A stretch of 45,276 bases of DNA, from contig JAKAVM010000106.1 of assembly GCA_021827485.1 (NCBI GenBank), positions 1 through 45,276 of the forward strand, in the 5' to 3' direction. The notes under the pieces were generated by a model, which saw only the letters and a list, made by a program, of their open reading frames with translations, did no database searches and had not been told where the DNA came from. The stretch's first letter is position 1. Every line of letters starts with the position of its first letter. The position numbers and the translations under genes were made by a program. This document shows positions 17,097-25,862 of this stretch, piece after piece. The DNA is from Actinomycetes bacterium. Its GTDB lineage: Bacteria; Actinomycetota; Acidimicrobiia; Acidimicrobiales; JAKAVM01.

Positions 17097-19655
17097 CTAG
17101 GTAGCGTGACCTATTTCTAACGCTCCAAGGTTCTTCGAGGAGGTAGCCTCGGATTCATTTTCCGAGCGCAAGACAAGTTCTCCATCCTTTTCTGATACAA
17201 CTATTGTATCGTGCGGGGTGAACCTTCCTTCTAGAAGTCCCAGCGCAAGCTTGTCGGCCAGTGCTTTTTGGATCAGTCGTTTGAGGGGTCTGGCACCGTA
17301 GGCAGAGTCGTAACCATTTCTTGCAAGCCACTCTTTGGCTTGGGGTTCAACAATTATCTTGATGTGATGGGATGATAAACGTTTTTGGAGCTGCTCTAGT
17401 TGGATGTCAACGATCTGGAGCAAATCGTCCGTAGTCAGGTTGATGAATCGCACGATTTCATCAATACGATTTATAAATTCTGGTCTGAAGAAGCTAGTAA
17501 GCTCTCCAACTAGATTTGATGTCATGATTATTATGACATTCTTAAAGTCAACCGTTCTACCTTGGCCATCGGTTAAGCGACCATCGTCCATTACCTGTAA
17601 GAGCGTGTTGAATACATCCGGGTGAGCTTTTTCTATTTCATCTAACAGTAATACAGCGTATGGTCTCCTTCTGATAGGTTCAGTGAGCTGCCCCCCCTCT
17701 TCGTAGCCTATATAACCGGGAGGAGCTCCAATGAGTCGAGATACTGAGTGCTTTTCCATATATTCCGACATATCAATTCGAACCATTGCTTTGTCATCAT
17801 CAAAAAGGAAATCTGCTAGTGATCTAGCCAACTCAGTTTTTCCAACTCCTGTTGGGCCAAGGAACAAAAAGGTCCCAATTGGCCGGTTTGGATCCGAAAG
17901 GCCAGCTCTTGAGCGACGAATAGAGTTAGCCATGACATTTATGGCTTCGTCTTGCCCAATCACGCGTCGATGCAACTCCTCTTCCATCCGGACAAGCTTT
18001 GACACCTCTCCTTCCATGAGTTTCACTACCGGAATTCCGGTCCACTTGGATATAACTTCGGCGATATCTTCTTCGTCAACTTCTTCTTTGAGCATCTTGG
18101 TATCTCGCTGAAGCTCTGCAAGCTTTAGAGTGGCTGATTCAATCTGCGAGTTGACCTGGGGCAAAGTTCCATATCGTACCTCTGCAGATTTTGCTAAATC
18201 GCCATCGCGTTCATATCTATCGGCATCAGATCTAAGCGACTCAGCCTCTTCCTTGAGCGATCTAATAGTTGATATCGCATCTCTCTCAGCCTGCCAGTGG
18301 CCTTTCATCGCTGTAGATTGCTCACGAAGTTCAGAAAGTTCTTTCTCGATCAAGCTAAGTTGCTCAGAAGAGGCGACATCACTTTCTTTTGAAAGCGCCA
18401 TTTGCTCTATTTCGAGCTGCCTTATCCGCCGCTCAACAACGTCAATCTCTGTTGGCATGGAATCGATCTCTATGCGCAACTTTGAGCTAGCTTCATCAAT
18501 TAGATCAATTGCTTTGTCAGGAAGAAATCGTCCTGTAACGTACCGATCAGATAAAACGGCGGCTGCCACCAGAGCTGAATCTTGTATTCTTACGCCGTGA
18601 TGGACCTCATAACGCTCTTTGAGACCTCTTAGTATTGCAACAGTATCTTCTACATTCGGAGGACCTACATATACCGGTTGGAAGCGCCGCTCTAATGCAG
18701 CATCTTTTTCTAAATATTTGCGATATTCATCTAAGGTAGTAGCACCAATTAATCTAAGTTCACCTCTTGCGAGCATGGGTTTGATCATATTGCCCGCATC
18801 TACTGAACCTTCGGAAGCGCCAGCTCCCACGATTGTGTGAAGTTCATCGATGAATGTTATGACTTCTCCATTCGATTCGGTTATCTCTTTCAAGACCGAC
18901 TTGAGGCGTTCTTCAAACTCGCCTCGGAATTTAGTTCCGGCTATCAAAGTACCGATATCCAACGATATGACGCGCTTGTTCTTGAGTCCTTCGGGAATAT
19001 CGCCCTCGACAATTCTTAGGGCTAATCCCTCAACAATTGCAGTCTTGCCAACACCAGGCTCGCCAATTAGTACGGGATTGTTCTTGGTTCTTCTAGACAG
19101 AACTTGGATTATTCGCCGTATTTCTTCATCTCGCCCAATGACAGGGTCCAACTTACCCGAGCGCGCATAATTAGTAAGGTCCCGTCCGTATTTGTCGAGC
19201 GCCTGGTAGTTTTCTTCAGATTCACTACTTGTTACCCGATGGGTCCCGCGGACTTCTTTAAGGGCATTTAGCAGCTCGTCTCGCTTAATTGGAATTAGAT
19301 CGGCCATCGATAGAAGTAAGTGCTCAGTTGAAAGATAGTCGTCGTGCATCTCCTCCATGGCCTTACCTGCCCTCTGGAGAACCTCTCTTAGTTGATTCCC
19401 AAATGTAGGCTCATTCCCGCCGTAGCTGCGAGGAAGTTTTGATATTTGAAGCTCGATCTGATTGCGAACTGGCAGTATTGACACGCCTACCTTATCCAAA
19501 AGTGACAAAACCACCCCAGCGTCTTGGGTTAGCAAGCTCAGAAGTAGATGTTCAGGGGTTATCTCGGGATTGTTATGGTCTAAGGCAATCTGAGCTGCTG
19601 TTCGGAATGCCTCTTGAGTTCTCAGAGTCCAACGGTTTGGATCAAAAGGATTCAT
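17097..19655 (-). CDS. clpB: ClpB disaggregase (Hsp100)
   Basis: An 852-residue AAA+ chaperone that extracts polypeptides from aggregates with DnaK. In order: a double Clp-N domain ([21 protein letters not shown]), first ATPase with GEPGVGKT and [12 protein letters not shown], a long coiled middle domain (about 395-530) with many E/K/L residues, and second ATPase with [21 protein letters not shown] and sensor MTSN. It ends with [11 protein letters not shown]. The loop between MTSN and [10 protein letters not shown] is only eight residues; in E. coli ClpB, as I recall it, there are about 29 and in M. tuberculosis about 17. Catalytic residues around the gap are intact. The ATG follows TATACT by six bases with no ribosome site (leaderless); no HAIR or CIRCE operator was seen in the 49-base divergent space. 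Confidence 0.96.
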   Translation of the reverse strand: MNPFDPNRWTLRTQEAFRTAAQIALDHNNPEITPEHLLLSLLTQDAGVVLSLLDKVGVSILPVRNQIELQISKLPRSYGGNEPTFGNQLREVLQRAGKAMEEMHDDYLSTEHLLLSMADLIPIKRDELLNALKEVRGTHRVTSSESEENYQALDKYGRDLTNYARSGKLDPVIGRDEEIRRIIQVLSRRTKNNPVLIGEPGVGKTAIVEGLALRIVEGDIPEGLKNKRVISLDIGTLIAGTKFRGEFEERLKSVLKEITESNGEVITFIDELHTIVGAGASEGSVDAGNMIKPMLARGELRLIGATTLDEYRKYLEKDAALERRFQPVYVGPPNVEDTVAILRGLKERYEVHHGVRIQDSALVAAAVLSDRYVTGRFLPDKAIDLIDEASSKLRIEIDSMPTEIDVVERRIRQLEIEQMALSKESDVASSEQLSLIEKELSELREQSTAMKGHWQAERDAISTIRSLKEEAESLRSDADRYERDGDLAKSAEVRYGTLPQVNSQIESATLKLAELQRDTKMLKEEVDEEDIAEVISKWTGIPVVKLMEGEVSKLVRMEEELHRRVIGQDEAINVMANSIRRSRAGLSDPNRPIGTFLFLGPTGVGKTELARSLADFLFDDDKAMVRIDMSEYMEKHSVSRLIGAPPGYIGYEEGGQLTEPIRRRPYAVLLLDEIEKAHPDVFNTLLQVMDDGRLTDGQGRTVDFKNVIIIMTSNLVGELTSFFRPEFINRIDEIVRFINLTTDDLLQIVDIQLEQLQKRLSSHHIKIIVEPQAKEWLARNGYDSAYGARPLKRLIQKALADKLALGLLEGRFTPHDTIVVSEKDGELVLRSENESEATSSKNLGALEIGHAT

Positions 19656-19661
19656 AATTTT

Positions 19662-19667
19662 AGTATA
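19662..19667 (-). promoter_or_regulatory. -10 box of a predicted leaderless clpB promoter
   Basis: On the minus strand TATACT-AAAATT-ATG: -10 hexamer, six bases, start codon. A possible -35 TAGACT (four of six matches to TTGACA) lies 17 bases upstream at 19685-19690. Confidence 0.55.
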
Positions 19668-19691
19668 TCAAGTTAGAAAATCTAAGTCTAG

Positions 19692-19697
19692 TATTAT
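19692..19697 (+). promoter_or_regulatory. -10 box of a predicted leaderless promoter for the Kelch/NHL gene
   Basis: TATTAT is followed by seven bases (TAAGTTC) and the TTG start at 19705. It lies back to back with the clpB promoter within a 49-base gap. No good -35 was found. Confidence 0.35.
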
Positions 19698-19704
19698 TAA
19701 GTTC

Positions 19705-21924
19705 TTGCAAGTGGGGGGAAAGGGTCGATATTTGGTGGTGCAGCCTTTTTTGCCTGTGATTCTAATATCATCCAAGATTGTGATTAATCTTAGAAAAAGC
19801 CAGCACAAAGCCCGTTACATTTTGTTAGTTGCGCTCTCTCTAGTTCTGGTGGCTTGTTCACATACGTCAAGCGCCAGTTCGAGCAAGCCAAATCGCGGGT
19901 TCGCTACGACTGCGGCGCTACAGATTCCAGCAATTGAGGCAGGCGTACTTCCTTGGACGCTGCAAGCTCCAATTTCGCGCGAAGTGGTTTTTAGCGGATC
20001 TGGGAGTACGTTAGAAATCGTTGGTGGTCTTGAGTCCAATGGTAGCTCGTCGGCAGGAGTATATTCTCTGGACACTTCAAATGGATCCTTGACTTATCAA
20101 AGTCAACTACCAAGTGGGGTGCACGACGCTGGCGGACTTCAGATCGCAGGAAGTGATTTTGTACTTGGTGGGGGATCTTCCGCAACAGTTTCTTCCGTAG
20201 AGGAGATATCCGGCGTGCCTCTGCCCTCATCTACGACCCAATCATCAGGTTACGGCCCAAGTTCTTCACCTTCTAGCACGAGTACCTCGCAATCTCCCAC
20301 AGTACCCATCAACAATTCTCCTCTAACCGTGTCATCAACAGGAAATCTCCCGCAAGCAAGATCTGATTCCGTTGGACTCAATGTTGATGGCACTGGATAT
20401 ATCGTTGGAGGATATGATGGTACTAACCCTGACCCAGAAATACTTTCTACCACAAATGGTAAGGTTTTTGATAATGTTGGAGCACTCAAAATACCAGTAA
20501 GGTATGCAGCGGTGGCTTCTGTTGGGTCAAACATTTATGTTTTTGGAGGCGAACAGATAGGAGGTGCGAATAGTGGCACCCCAACTAATGAAATTCAGAT
20601 GATAAATACTCAAAAAAAGAGTGTAAAAGTGATTGGGACACTCCCCCTTCCCCTAGAGGGGGCTTCTGCCTTTAACCTGGGAGGAAATATTTATATTGCA
20701 GGGGGAGTATCTACGCAAAGTCCCACAACTCCTGCGCAAGTCAGTTCCGGATGTAGTATCTGTTTACCGGTTACGTCGGGCTCGCAAACGACCGAGACTG
20801 CAATCTGGGCATTCAATGCATCGACTAAAACAGTTACAAATGCCGGAACCCTACCAGAACCTCTAGCTTATGCTGGCAGCGCTATAGTTAATGGACGTGC
20901 GTGGATGATAGGGGGAGAAGTAAGTGGTACTCCCGTATCAACCGTTGAAATGTTGGTTCCTAACTTGGGCTTTGGGGTAGTAGGACAGCCTGGGGCAGGA
21001 TCACCATATTATGGGGATAAACTTCTTATTGCTGACCGCGGAAATAATAGGCTTCTCGTACTCGATGATAGCGGTCAGATAACCTGGACCTACCCTTCGG
21101 CCAGCGCACCTGTGCCTAACGGGAGTTTTTACTTCCCCGATGACGCCTTCTTCATGAATCACGGAACAGCTATTATATCGAATCAAGAGCAAAATGAGAC
21201 AATCGTTGAAATTGGATATCCCTCCGGAAAGATTATCTGGTCTTATGGCCATCCAGGACAATCGGGTTCGGCTCCAGGGTACTTATACGAGCCAGATGAT
21301 GCTTATCTTCTCAAGAATGGCCAGATTACGGTAGCCGATGCATACAACTGTCGAATCTTATTTATTAATTCCAATGGAACTGTCGCGGGCCAGATTGGAA
21401 CCACAGGTGTATGTAAACATAATCCTCCGACTGATATAGGTACCCCTAACGGGGATACTCCATTACAAAATGGCAACTTACTGGTGAGTGAAATCAACGG
21501 ATCCTGGGTATCTGAGTATACTCCTCAGGGATCGCTTGTCTTTACGGTTCATGTTCCTATCTCCTACCCATCTGATCCACAGCAGATTGGACCTAACTCT
21601 TTCTTGATCTCTGATTACACAAAACCTGGGGCAATCTTGGAGTTCAATAGCCAAGGTCAAGTAACGTATCGCTACCAACCCAGGTCAGGACCGGGCGAGA
21701 TGAATTATCCTTCCCTGACTGAGCTGCTCCCTAGCGGAGTATTTATGTCAAATGACGATTATAACGACCGAATTATTGCAGTCGATCCAACGACTCAAGC
21801 TCTAGTGTGGCAGTATGGCACCACCGGTACTCCAGGTACGGCGACAGGACTTCTCAAGACTCCCGACGGGTTCGATATTTTAGCACCAAACGGTACAACG
21901 CCGACGCACCCGTACACTGGCTAA
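19705..21924 (+). CDS. Lipoprotein with Kelch-type and NHL/PQQ-type beta-propellers
   Basis: A 739-residue exported protein, lipobox LVLVACS after a long n-region. Two propellers can be seen: a Kelch-like one (about 85-420; NGRAWMIGGEVSG, GSNIYVFGGEQIGG, GNIYIAGGVS) and a second one (about 430-735) with NHL/PQQ-like blades (LLIADRGNNRLLVLDDSGQI, ITVADAYNCRILFINSNGTV). A Ser/Thr/Pro linker (about 175-210) interrupts the first. It is probably a surface binding protein; no enzyme motif is visible. TTG 19705 is supported only by TATTAT seven bases before it; GTG 19780 would give a conventional signal peptide. It diverges from clpB. Confidence 0.75.
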   Translation: MQVGGKGRYLVVQPFLPVILISSKIVINLRKSQHKARYILLVALSLVLVACSHTSSASSSKPNRGFATTAALQIPAIEAGVLPWTLQAPISREVVFSGSGSTLEIVGGLESNGSSSAGVYSLDTSNGSLTYQSQLPSGVHDAGGLQIAGSDFVLGGGSSATVSSVEEISGVPLPSSTTQSSGYGPSSSPSSTSTSQSPTVPINNSPLTVSSTGNLPQARSDSVGLNVDGTGYIVGGYDGTNPDPEILSTTNGKVFDNVGALKIPVRYAAVASVGSNIYVFGGEQIGGANSGTPTNEIQMINTQKKSVKVIGTLPLPLEGASAFNLGGNIYIAGGVSTQSPTTPAQVSSGCSICLPVTSGSQTTETAIWAFNASTKTVTNAGTLPEPLAYAGSAIVNGRAWMIGGEVSGTPVSTVEMLVPNLGFGVVGQPGAGSPYYGDKLLIADRGNNRLLVLDDSGQITWTYPSASAPVPNGSFYFPDDAFFMNHGTAIISNQEQNETIVEIGYPSGKIIWSYGHPGQSGSAPGYLYEPDDAYLLKNGQITVADAYNCRILFINSNGTVAGQIGTTGVCKHNPPTDIGTPNGDTPLQNGNLLVSEINGSWVSEYTPQGSLVFTVHVPISYPSDPQQIGPNSFLISDYTKPGAILEFNSQGQVTYRYQPRSGPGEMNYPSLTELLPSGVFMSNDDYNDRIIAVDPTTQALVWQYGTTGTPGTATGLLKTPDGFDILAPNGTTPTHPYTG

Positions 21925-21937
21925 TTTCGACAATGTA

Positions 21938-22666
21938 TTGCAAACTGGGGGAGTGAATAAATATTCGTGGTTCTTTACTGAATCACCCCCCGTTGGTGTT
22001 GACTATGAATCGCCAAGATCTGTTCAAGCCTATGAGCGCAATCAACGAACTAGTGCGTTAGCCGATAAGAATATCTTGGAGCGCTTGGGGGTTAGCGAAG
22101 GTTGCAACTTTTTGGATCTGGGCTGCGGGACAGGAGCGCTTATTGAACAGGCTCTAATGCTTGGAGCTAATTGTCATGGAGTTGACGTATCAGAGCAAAT
22201 GATAATATCGGCTCGCAATAAGCTTTCGAACTTTGGGGAGAAGGCTAAGCTTTCTCACTGTGGTATCCTAGACTTTTCGGCTAAGCAAGCTAGCTTCGAC
22301 GTAATTGCCATGCGTGCAGTCCTGCATCAATTTCCAGATTTCTGGAAGCAAGTTGTCTTGGATAAAGTCGCCAGATTTTTGCGACCTGGCGGGCTTTTTT
22401 ACCTGTGGGATATAATTTATTCTTTCAACTCTCTTGAGTTCGAAAGCGAATTTGAAGGATGGATCGAAGTAGCTGGGAACTTAGAGACAGAAGGCTATAC
22501 TCGGCAAGATTATGAGACTCACATACGTGAGGAGTTTTCGACATTTTCTTGGATAGTTGAAGGGATGTTAGAACGTTCAGGATTTACCATTTCAGAGATT
22601 AGATATCCTATGAAAGTTCATGCTGAGTACATTGTGAGCAAACCTTCTCAAGGCGGATCGAAGTGA
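21938..22666 (+). CDS. Class I SAM-dependent methyltransferase
   Basis: A 242-residue protein with the SAM-binding Rossmann core: motif I FLDLGCGTGALIEQA, an acidic end of strand 2 (CHGVDVSEQM), and a post-core DVIAMRAVLHQFPDF with the arrangement found in small-molecule methyltransferases (UbiE/Methyltransf_11-like). The substrate is unknown. The start is uncertain: TTG 21938 and GTG 21953 are both in frame and neither has a well-spaced ribosome site. The stop overlaps the MscS-like gene as GTGA, so these two are coupled. Confidence 0.85.
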   Translation: MQTGGVNKYSWFFTESPPVGVDYESPRSVQAYERNQRTSALADKNILERLGVSEGCNFLDLGCGTGALIEQALMLGANCHGVDVSEQMIISARNKLSNFGEKAKLSHCGILDFSAKQASFDVIAMRAVLHQFPDFWKQVVLDKVARFLRPGGLFYLWDIIYSFNSLEFESEFEGWIEVAGNLETEGYTRQDYETHIREEFSTFSWIVEGMLERSGFTISEIRYPMKVHAEYIVSKPSQGGSK

Positions 22667-23265
22667 AGGCGGGACCCGGAGAAGTTCGTTATCGGAAATC
22701 GGTGATAACTGGGGCACTTGCAATTGCTGTTGCACTCGTTGGAAATGCGATTGGAGATGTTCATAGCCCTCACCACCTAGTTCGAGCTACGGCCTATGTC
22801 GCTGCGGCAGTATTCCTGGTAGTGGCTATCATCGCATTGCGAAGTATAACACATGTAATTACCACTCTTACGTCAAAGCACATCGGTCAGAATGTCGGTG
22901 CACCCTTACATCTAGTTATTTCCGTATTGGGAATAATCATTATTGGCTTTATCGACCTTGGAATGTTGGGTGTCACTGCACAAAAGCTGCTACTTGGGGG
23001 AGCAATTACCGGAGTAATTGTTGGGATTGCAGCCCAGCAAAGCCTCGGAAATGTTTTTTCGGGGTTGGTACTCATGTTTGCGCATCCTTTTAGAGTTGGG
23101 GATTTTGTAAGAGTTAGATCAGGGGCCTTAGGAGGCGTCATCGAAGGTAAGATACTCAACTTGGGACTAACTTACGTCAAGATTGAGATTGATGGACTCC
23201 CTGTCAACATACCGAATTCAACCCTCTTAGCTGCAGCAGTGGGGCCAGCCGATAAGCAGAGCTAA
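22663..23265 (+). CDS. Small MscS-family mechanosensitive channel protein
   Basis: About 200 residues, shorter than the 286 of E. coli MscS. Three hydrophobic segments (about 15-32, 40-62, 80-105) precede a TM3-like helix with small residues (GGAITGVIVGIAAQQSLGN) and then the beta domain start HPFRVGDFVRV. The C-terminal alpha/beta vestibule domain is missing; the protein ends at IPNSTLL shortly after the beta domain. It would release solutes on hypo-osmotic shock. GTG start overlaps the methyltransferase stop. The stop codon overlaps that of the convergent nucleotidyltransferase gene. Confidence 0.85.
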   Translation: MKAGPGEVRYRKSVITGALAIAVALVGNAIGDVHSPHHLVRATAYVAAAVFLVVAIIALRSITHVITTLTSKHIGQNVGAPLHLVISVLGIIIIGFIDLGMLGVTAQKLLLGGAITGVIVGIAAQQSLGNVFSGLVLMFAHPFRVGDFVRVRSGALGGVIEGKILNLGLTYVKIEIDGLPVNIPNSTLLAAAVGPADKQS

Positions 23266-23813
23266 TTTTTCTTGTGATGTTGCTTGACCACCTCTCTGAA
23301 AGCCTTTAGGTGAATCCTATCCTTCGGTCTGCTTACGTTGCGCTTCGACAAGTAGATGTCGTAAGCGTCGGCTACCGGAAGAGTCATGACATCTCCACTT
23401 CCAGGCACTTCAACATCCACCTTCTTAGACCTCTTCACCATTTCATCGTAGCCGCCGTTGAATCCCCCTGGGTATATAACGATGTCTATGTCACCGAACT
23501 TGCTGGTAAAGTTCCAGGACTCACCAGAAATAATCTTCCTAGGATCATTCCTCAGCATATCGGTAGCATCGGGTTCCGATACGGGGTGACCATCTTTTCT
23601 GTATTTGACGTTCAATTCAACAAGTGCAGCTGCAAGGCGCTTTGCATTCGCTAAACTCCTACTTGGCAGGAAGTCAATATCTGTCAGTGGTAAGTCAACA
23701 TCCTGGATGATGGCACCGTAACTCCCGATGATCAGGTACTTGACTCTGTACTCCTCCAGGACGCTTATGATGTGCAGTATCGAAGCGTTCTTTTTGTCGT
23801 AGGCGGTGGTCAT
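23262..23813 (-). CDS. Nucleotidyltransferase-fold protein, putative toxin
   Basis: About 183 residues from ATG 23813, preferred over the track's GTG 23834 because it overlaps the upstream stop (TAATG), typical of coupled pairs. The polymerase-beta-type nucleotidyltransferase signature is present: GSYGAIIQ, then the paired aspartates TDIDFLP, and the third Asp in FGDIDIVIYPGG. This arrangement occurs in AbiEii/MNT-like toxins and in aminoglycoside-type transferases; the small HTH partner upstream favours a toxin-antitoxin module in which this protein would modify tRNA or protein. That function is inferred. Confidence 0.72.
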   Translation of the reverse strand: MTTAYDKKNASILHIISVLEEYRVKYLIIGSYGAIIQDVDLPLTDIDFLPSRSLANAKRLAAALVELNVKYRKDGHPVSEPDATDMLRNDPRKIISGESWNFTSKFGDIDIVIYPGGFNGGYDEMVKRSKKVDVEVPGSGDVMTLPVADAYDIYLSKRNVSRPKDRIHLKAFREVVKQHHKKN

Positions 23814-24133
23814 TAGGATATCTTGACTACGCACCGCCTAAGAGATTCTGCCATCGCGTAGGCGTCCTCGGCAGAGATGGAAGCATCGAGAGTGTACTGT
23901 TCTATATCCGCAGCGGTCAGCTCTACCGCTTCCATGCGAAGCTCCATGCCGCAGGCCGCGATGATCCGCTCCAGTGTCCCGACTGTAGGGTCTACCTTGC
24001 CGGACTCGTAGTTGGCTACGGCGCTGCACGACGTACCAGCTCGCTTGGCAAGCTCCCTCTGAGAAAGGTTGGCCCGTAGTCGAGCATCTGCCAATAGCCC
24101 TGCGGTAGGCGTTGATGAACGATTGTTTCTCAT
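23813..24133 (-). CDS. XRE-family HTH protein, putative antitoxin/regulator
   Basis: A 106-residue protein with a canonical Cro/CI helix-turn-helix (NLSQRELAKRAGTSCSAVANYESGKVDPTVGTLERI is its outline) in residues about 18-62 and an acidic C-terminal tail (LTAADIEQYTLDASISAED). It is the first gene of a two-gene operon with the nucleotidyltransferase, whose ATG overlaps its TAA. It would bind its own promoter, where an inverted repeat overlaps the -10 box. GC is a little higher than in the surrounding genes, as expected of a mobile module. Confidence 0.82.
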   Translation of the reverse strand: MRNNRSSTPTAGLLADARLRANLSQRELAKRAGTSCSAVANYESGKVDPTVGTLERIIAACGMELRMEAVELTAADIEQYTLDASISAEDAYAMAESLRRCVVKIS

Positions 24134-24142
24134 TCCCCTAGT

Positions 24143-24156
24143 CTATCATAACATAG
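24143..24156 (-). promoter_or_regulatory. Inverted repeat overlapping the -10 box of the XRE/NTase operon
   Basis: CTATCATAACATAG has matching arms (CTAT/ATAG) and a central TA, i.e. CTATNNTANNATAG. It covers TATGAT (24145-24150 on the minus strand), a good -10 for the XRE gene, and is therefore a natural site for autorepression. Confidence 0.4.
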
Positions 24157-24249
24157 GTTTGAATGGCACTATATCTAGTAGCAGCCTGGTGGTAGCTAAC
24201 CGCGCTAGATGACGTTTCTTAGTTAGTTCCATCCGATGTGCGAATTTGG

Positions 24250-24714
24250 CTATTCGGAAGGGGCCGACCTAGGCGTTAGCTCGATAAGCTTTTCCAGCAC
24301 TGGTAACGCATCCACTAGAACTTGAAAATCGTTATGAGATAATTGACTTAACCCTTTATCCAAGTAAAGAGCACTCTGCATTCGCACTCGTTCCAAAACT
24401 TCGTGTCCAGATTTTGTTGACGACAAAATTGCAGTCCTTGCATCATCGGCTGAACGGCTACGTTGGATTAGTTTGTCGCCCTCCAGTTTTGTAAGAACCC
24501 TTGATACCATTGTTGGATTCATATTTGTAAGGAGAACTAAGTCTGAAATCTGGATGGGCCCCTTGAATGCAATAGTTACCAAAATCTCGTATTGGCTTGG
24601 CGAGAGTCCAACCCTAGAGTGAAACTTCCAGAGTTGTCGGTCGAGAATTCGAATACAACGGCGTAGTCTAAGTGGAGTCTCAAGATCAGTTTTTGATATT
24701 GATGGGCGTCGCAT
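24250..24714 (-). CDS. MarR-family transcriptional regulator
   Basis: A 154-residue winged-helix regulator. The HTH and wing read as LSPSQYEILVTIAFKGPIQISDLV, then NMNPTMVSRVLTKLEGDKLIQRSRSADDARTAI, a classic MarR DNA-binding region with the conserved D-x-R in the wing (ADDAR). Flanking helices (about 12-38 and 108-150) would dimerise. It diverges from an ABC drug-exporter operon, with a shared operator-like sequence between the two start codons, so it probably represses both itself and the exporter until a ligand binds. Confidence 0.92.
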   Translation of the reverse strand: MRRPSISKTDLETPLRLRRCIRILDRQLWKFHSRVGLSPSQYEILVTIAFKGPIQISDLVLLTNMNPTMVSRVLTKLEGDKLIQRSRSADDARTAILSSTKSGHEVLERVRMQSALYLDKGLSQLSHNDFQVLVDALPVLEKLIELTPRSAPSE

Positions 24715-24734
24715 TCCAGTGTATAAGTATATTT

Positions 24735-24760
24735 ATTTACTTGCTGGCAAGCAACTAAAT
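24735..24760. promoter_or_regulatory. Probable MarR operator
   Basis: ATTTACTTGC-tggcaa-GCAACTAAAT: two 10-base arms matching at nine of ten positions around a six-base spacer, with an inner TTGC/GCAA pair. It lies between the divergent marR-like and exporter genes, upstream of the exporter's -10 box, in the position expected for repression of both. Confidence 0.6.
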
Positions 24761-24767
24761 ATGAGTA

Positions 24768-24773
24768 TATGCT
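24768..24773 (+). promoter_or_regulatory. Possible -10 box of a leaderless exporter promoter
   Basis: TATGCT is seven bases before ATG 24781, with no ribosome site; the operator covers the -35 region. Confidence 0.35.
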
Positions 24774-24780
24774 AACTCTG

Positions 24781-25860
24781 ATGAAAGAGAAGACGCTTCC
24801 GGCTGTAGATTCAGCTAATAATTTGATTTCAAGGGATCCTGAACCCGGCGAAGTATCGGAGACGCAGGGAGCATCGGAGACGCAATGGGCAGTGCGGACC
24901 AGTAACTTATCTAAAGCCTATGGAGAAATAATCGCAGTTAACGCAATTGACTTAGGAGTGGCAGCGGGGGAGACCTTTGGATTTCTTGGCCCAAATGGTG
25001 CCGGTAAATCTACAACTATCAAGATGCTATGTACACTTGTTCGCCCGACCGACGGTCAAGCTTATGTTGCGGGATATAACGTAACTAAAAATAGAGACGC
25101 AGTGAGAAGGAATATAGGTCTTGTCTTTCAAGAGCCTACGCTCGATTCATATCTCAGTGCTGAGCAGAATCTCAAGTTCCATGCTGATCTATATGGAATG
25201 AAGCGATCCATTGTAGCTTCCAGAATCAGAGAAGTATTAGAAATGGTGGGACTATGGGAGAGGCGAGAGTCTAAAGTGTCAACGTTCTCGGGTGGGATGA
25301 AGAGACGACTTGAGATCGCTCGGGGGCTGCTACACTCCCCGAAGGTCCTTTTTCTCGATGAACCGACAGTTGGGCTAGATCCCCAAACGAGGAGTTCAAT
25401 CTGGAGCTATATAAATAATCTTCATGAGACCGAAGAGATTACGATATTTATGACTACTCACTATATGGACGAAGCTGAGTATTGTGATCGTATTGCTATC
25501 ATGGACAAAGGGCAAATTGTGGCATTGGGAAGCCCAGCCGAACTCAAAGGTGCAGTCGGTAAAGATCGTATAACAATGGAAGTCAACGAAGTTCAACGAA
25601 CGATCGAATCAATTGATAAGACTTTCGGTATCAGAGCTGAGCTACGCGAAGGGGTTGTATCTATAAATGTCGAAGATGGTGCACGATTTGTTCCACGACT
25701 TTTCAATGAGTTGGATGTGCCAATTAGGTCCATTTCTGTATCACGCCCTTCATTGGATGATGTATTTCTATCGTATACAGGAACAACCATACGAGAGGCC
25801 GAAAGCGCGGGTCCGGCCGATTTTGTTAAGACAATGTTAGCGGCGCAGGCCAGGAGGTAA
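24781..25860 (+). CDS. ABC transporter ATP-binding protein, DrrA-like
   Basis: About 359 residues (363 from the track's ATG 24769). ATPase motifs in order: Walker A FLGPNGAGKST, Q-loop VFQEPTLDSYLS, signature FSGGMKRRLEIARGL, Walker B VLFLDEPTVGLD and switch His in MTTHYMDEA. The N-terminal extension of about 35 residues and the C-terminal domain after residue 265 (VNEVQRTIESI to LDDVFLSYTG) follow the DrrA/CcmA type used by ABC-2 drug and lipid exporters. ATG 24781 is preferred because TATGCT sits seven bases before it. It is coupled to the permease and controlled most likely by the divergent MarR protein. Confidence 0.92.
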   Translation: MKEKTLPAVDSANNLISRDPEPGEVSETQGASETQWAVRTSNLSKAYGEIIAVNAIDLGVAAGETFGFLGPNGAGKSTTIKMLCTLVRPTDGQAYVAGYNVTKNRDAVRRNIGLVFQEPTLDSYLSAEQNLKFHADLYGMKRSIVASRIREVLEMVGLWERRESKVSTFSGGMKRRLEIARGLLHSPKVLFLDEPTVGLDPQTRSSIWSYINNLHETEEITIFMTTHYMDEAEYCDRIAIMDKGQIVALGSPAELKGAVGKDRITMEVNEVQRTIESIDKTFGIRAELREGVVSINVEDGARFVPRLFNELDVPIRSISVSRPSLDDVFLSYTGTTIREAESAGPADFVKTMLAAQARR

Positions 25861-25862
25861 AT

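Noticed and set aside
17404-19170. Plus-strand ORFs opposite clpB
   Set aside because: They are the antisense frames of a strongly conserved gene and show no domain features.
19656-19704. HspR (HAIR) or CIRCE heat-shock operator before clpB
   Set aside because: Neither CTTGAGT-type nor TTAGCACTC-type inverted repeats are present in the 49-base gap.
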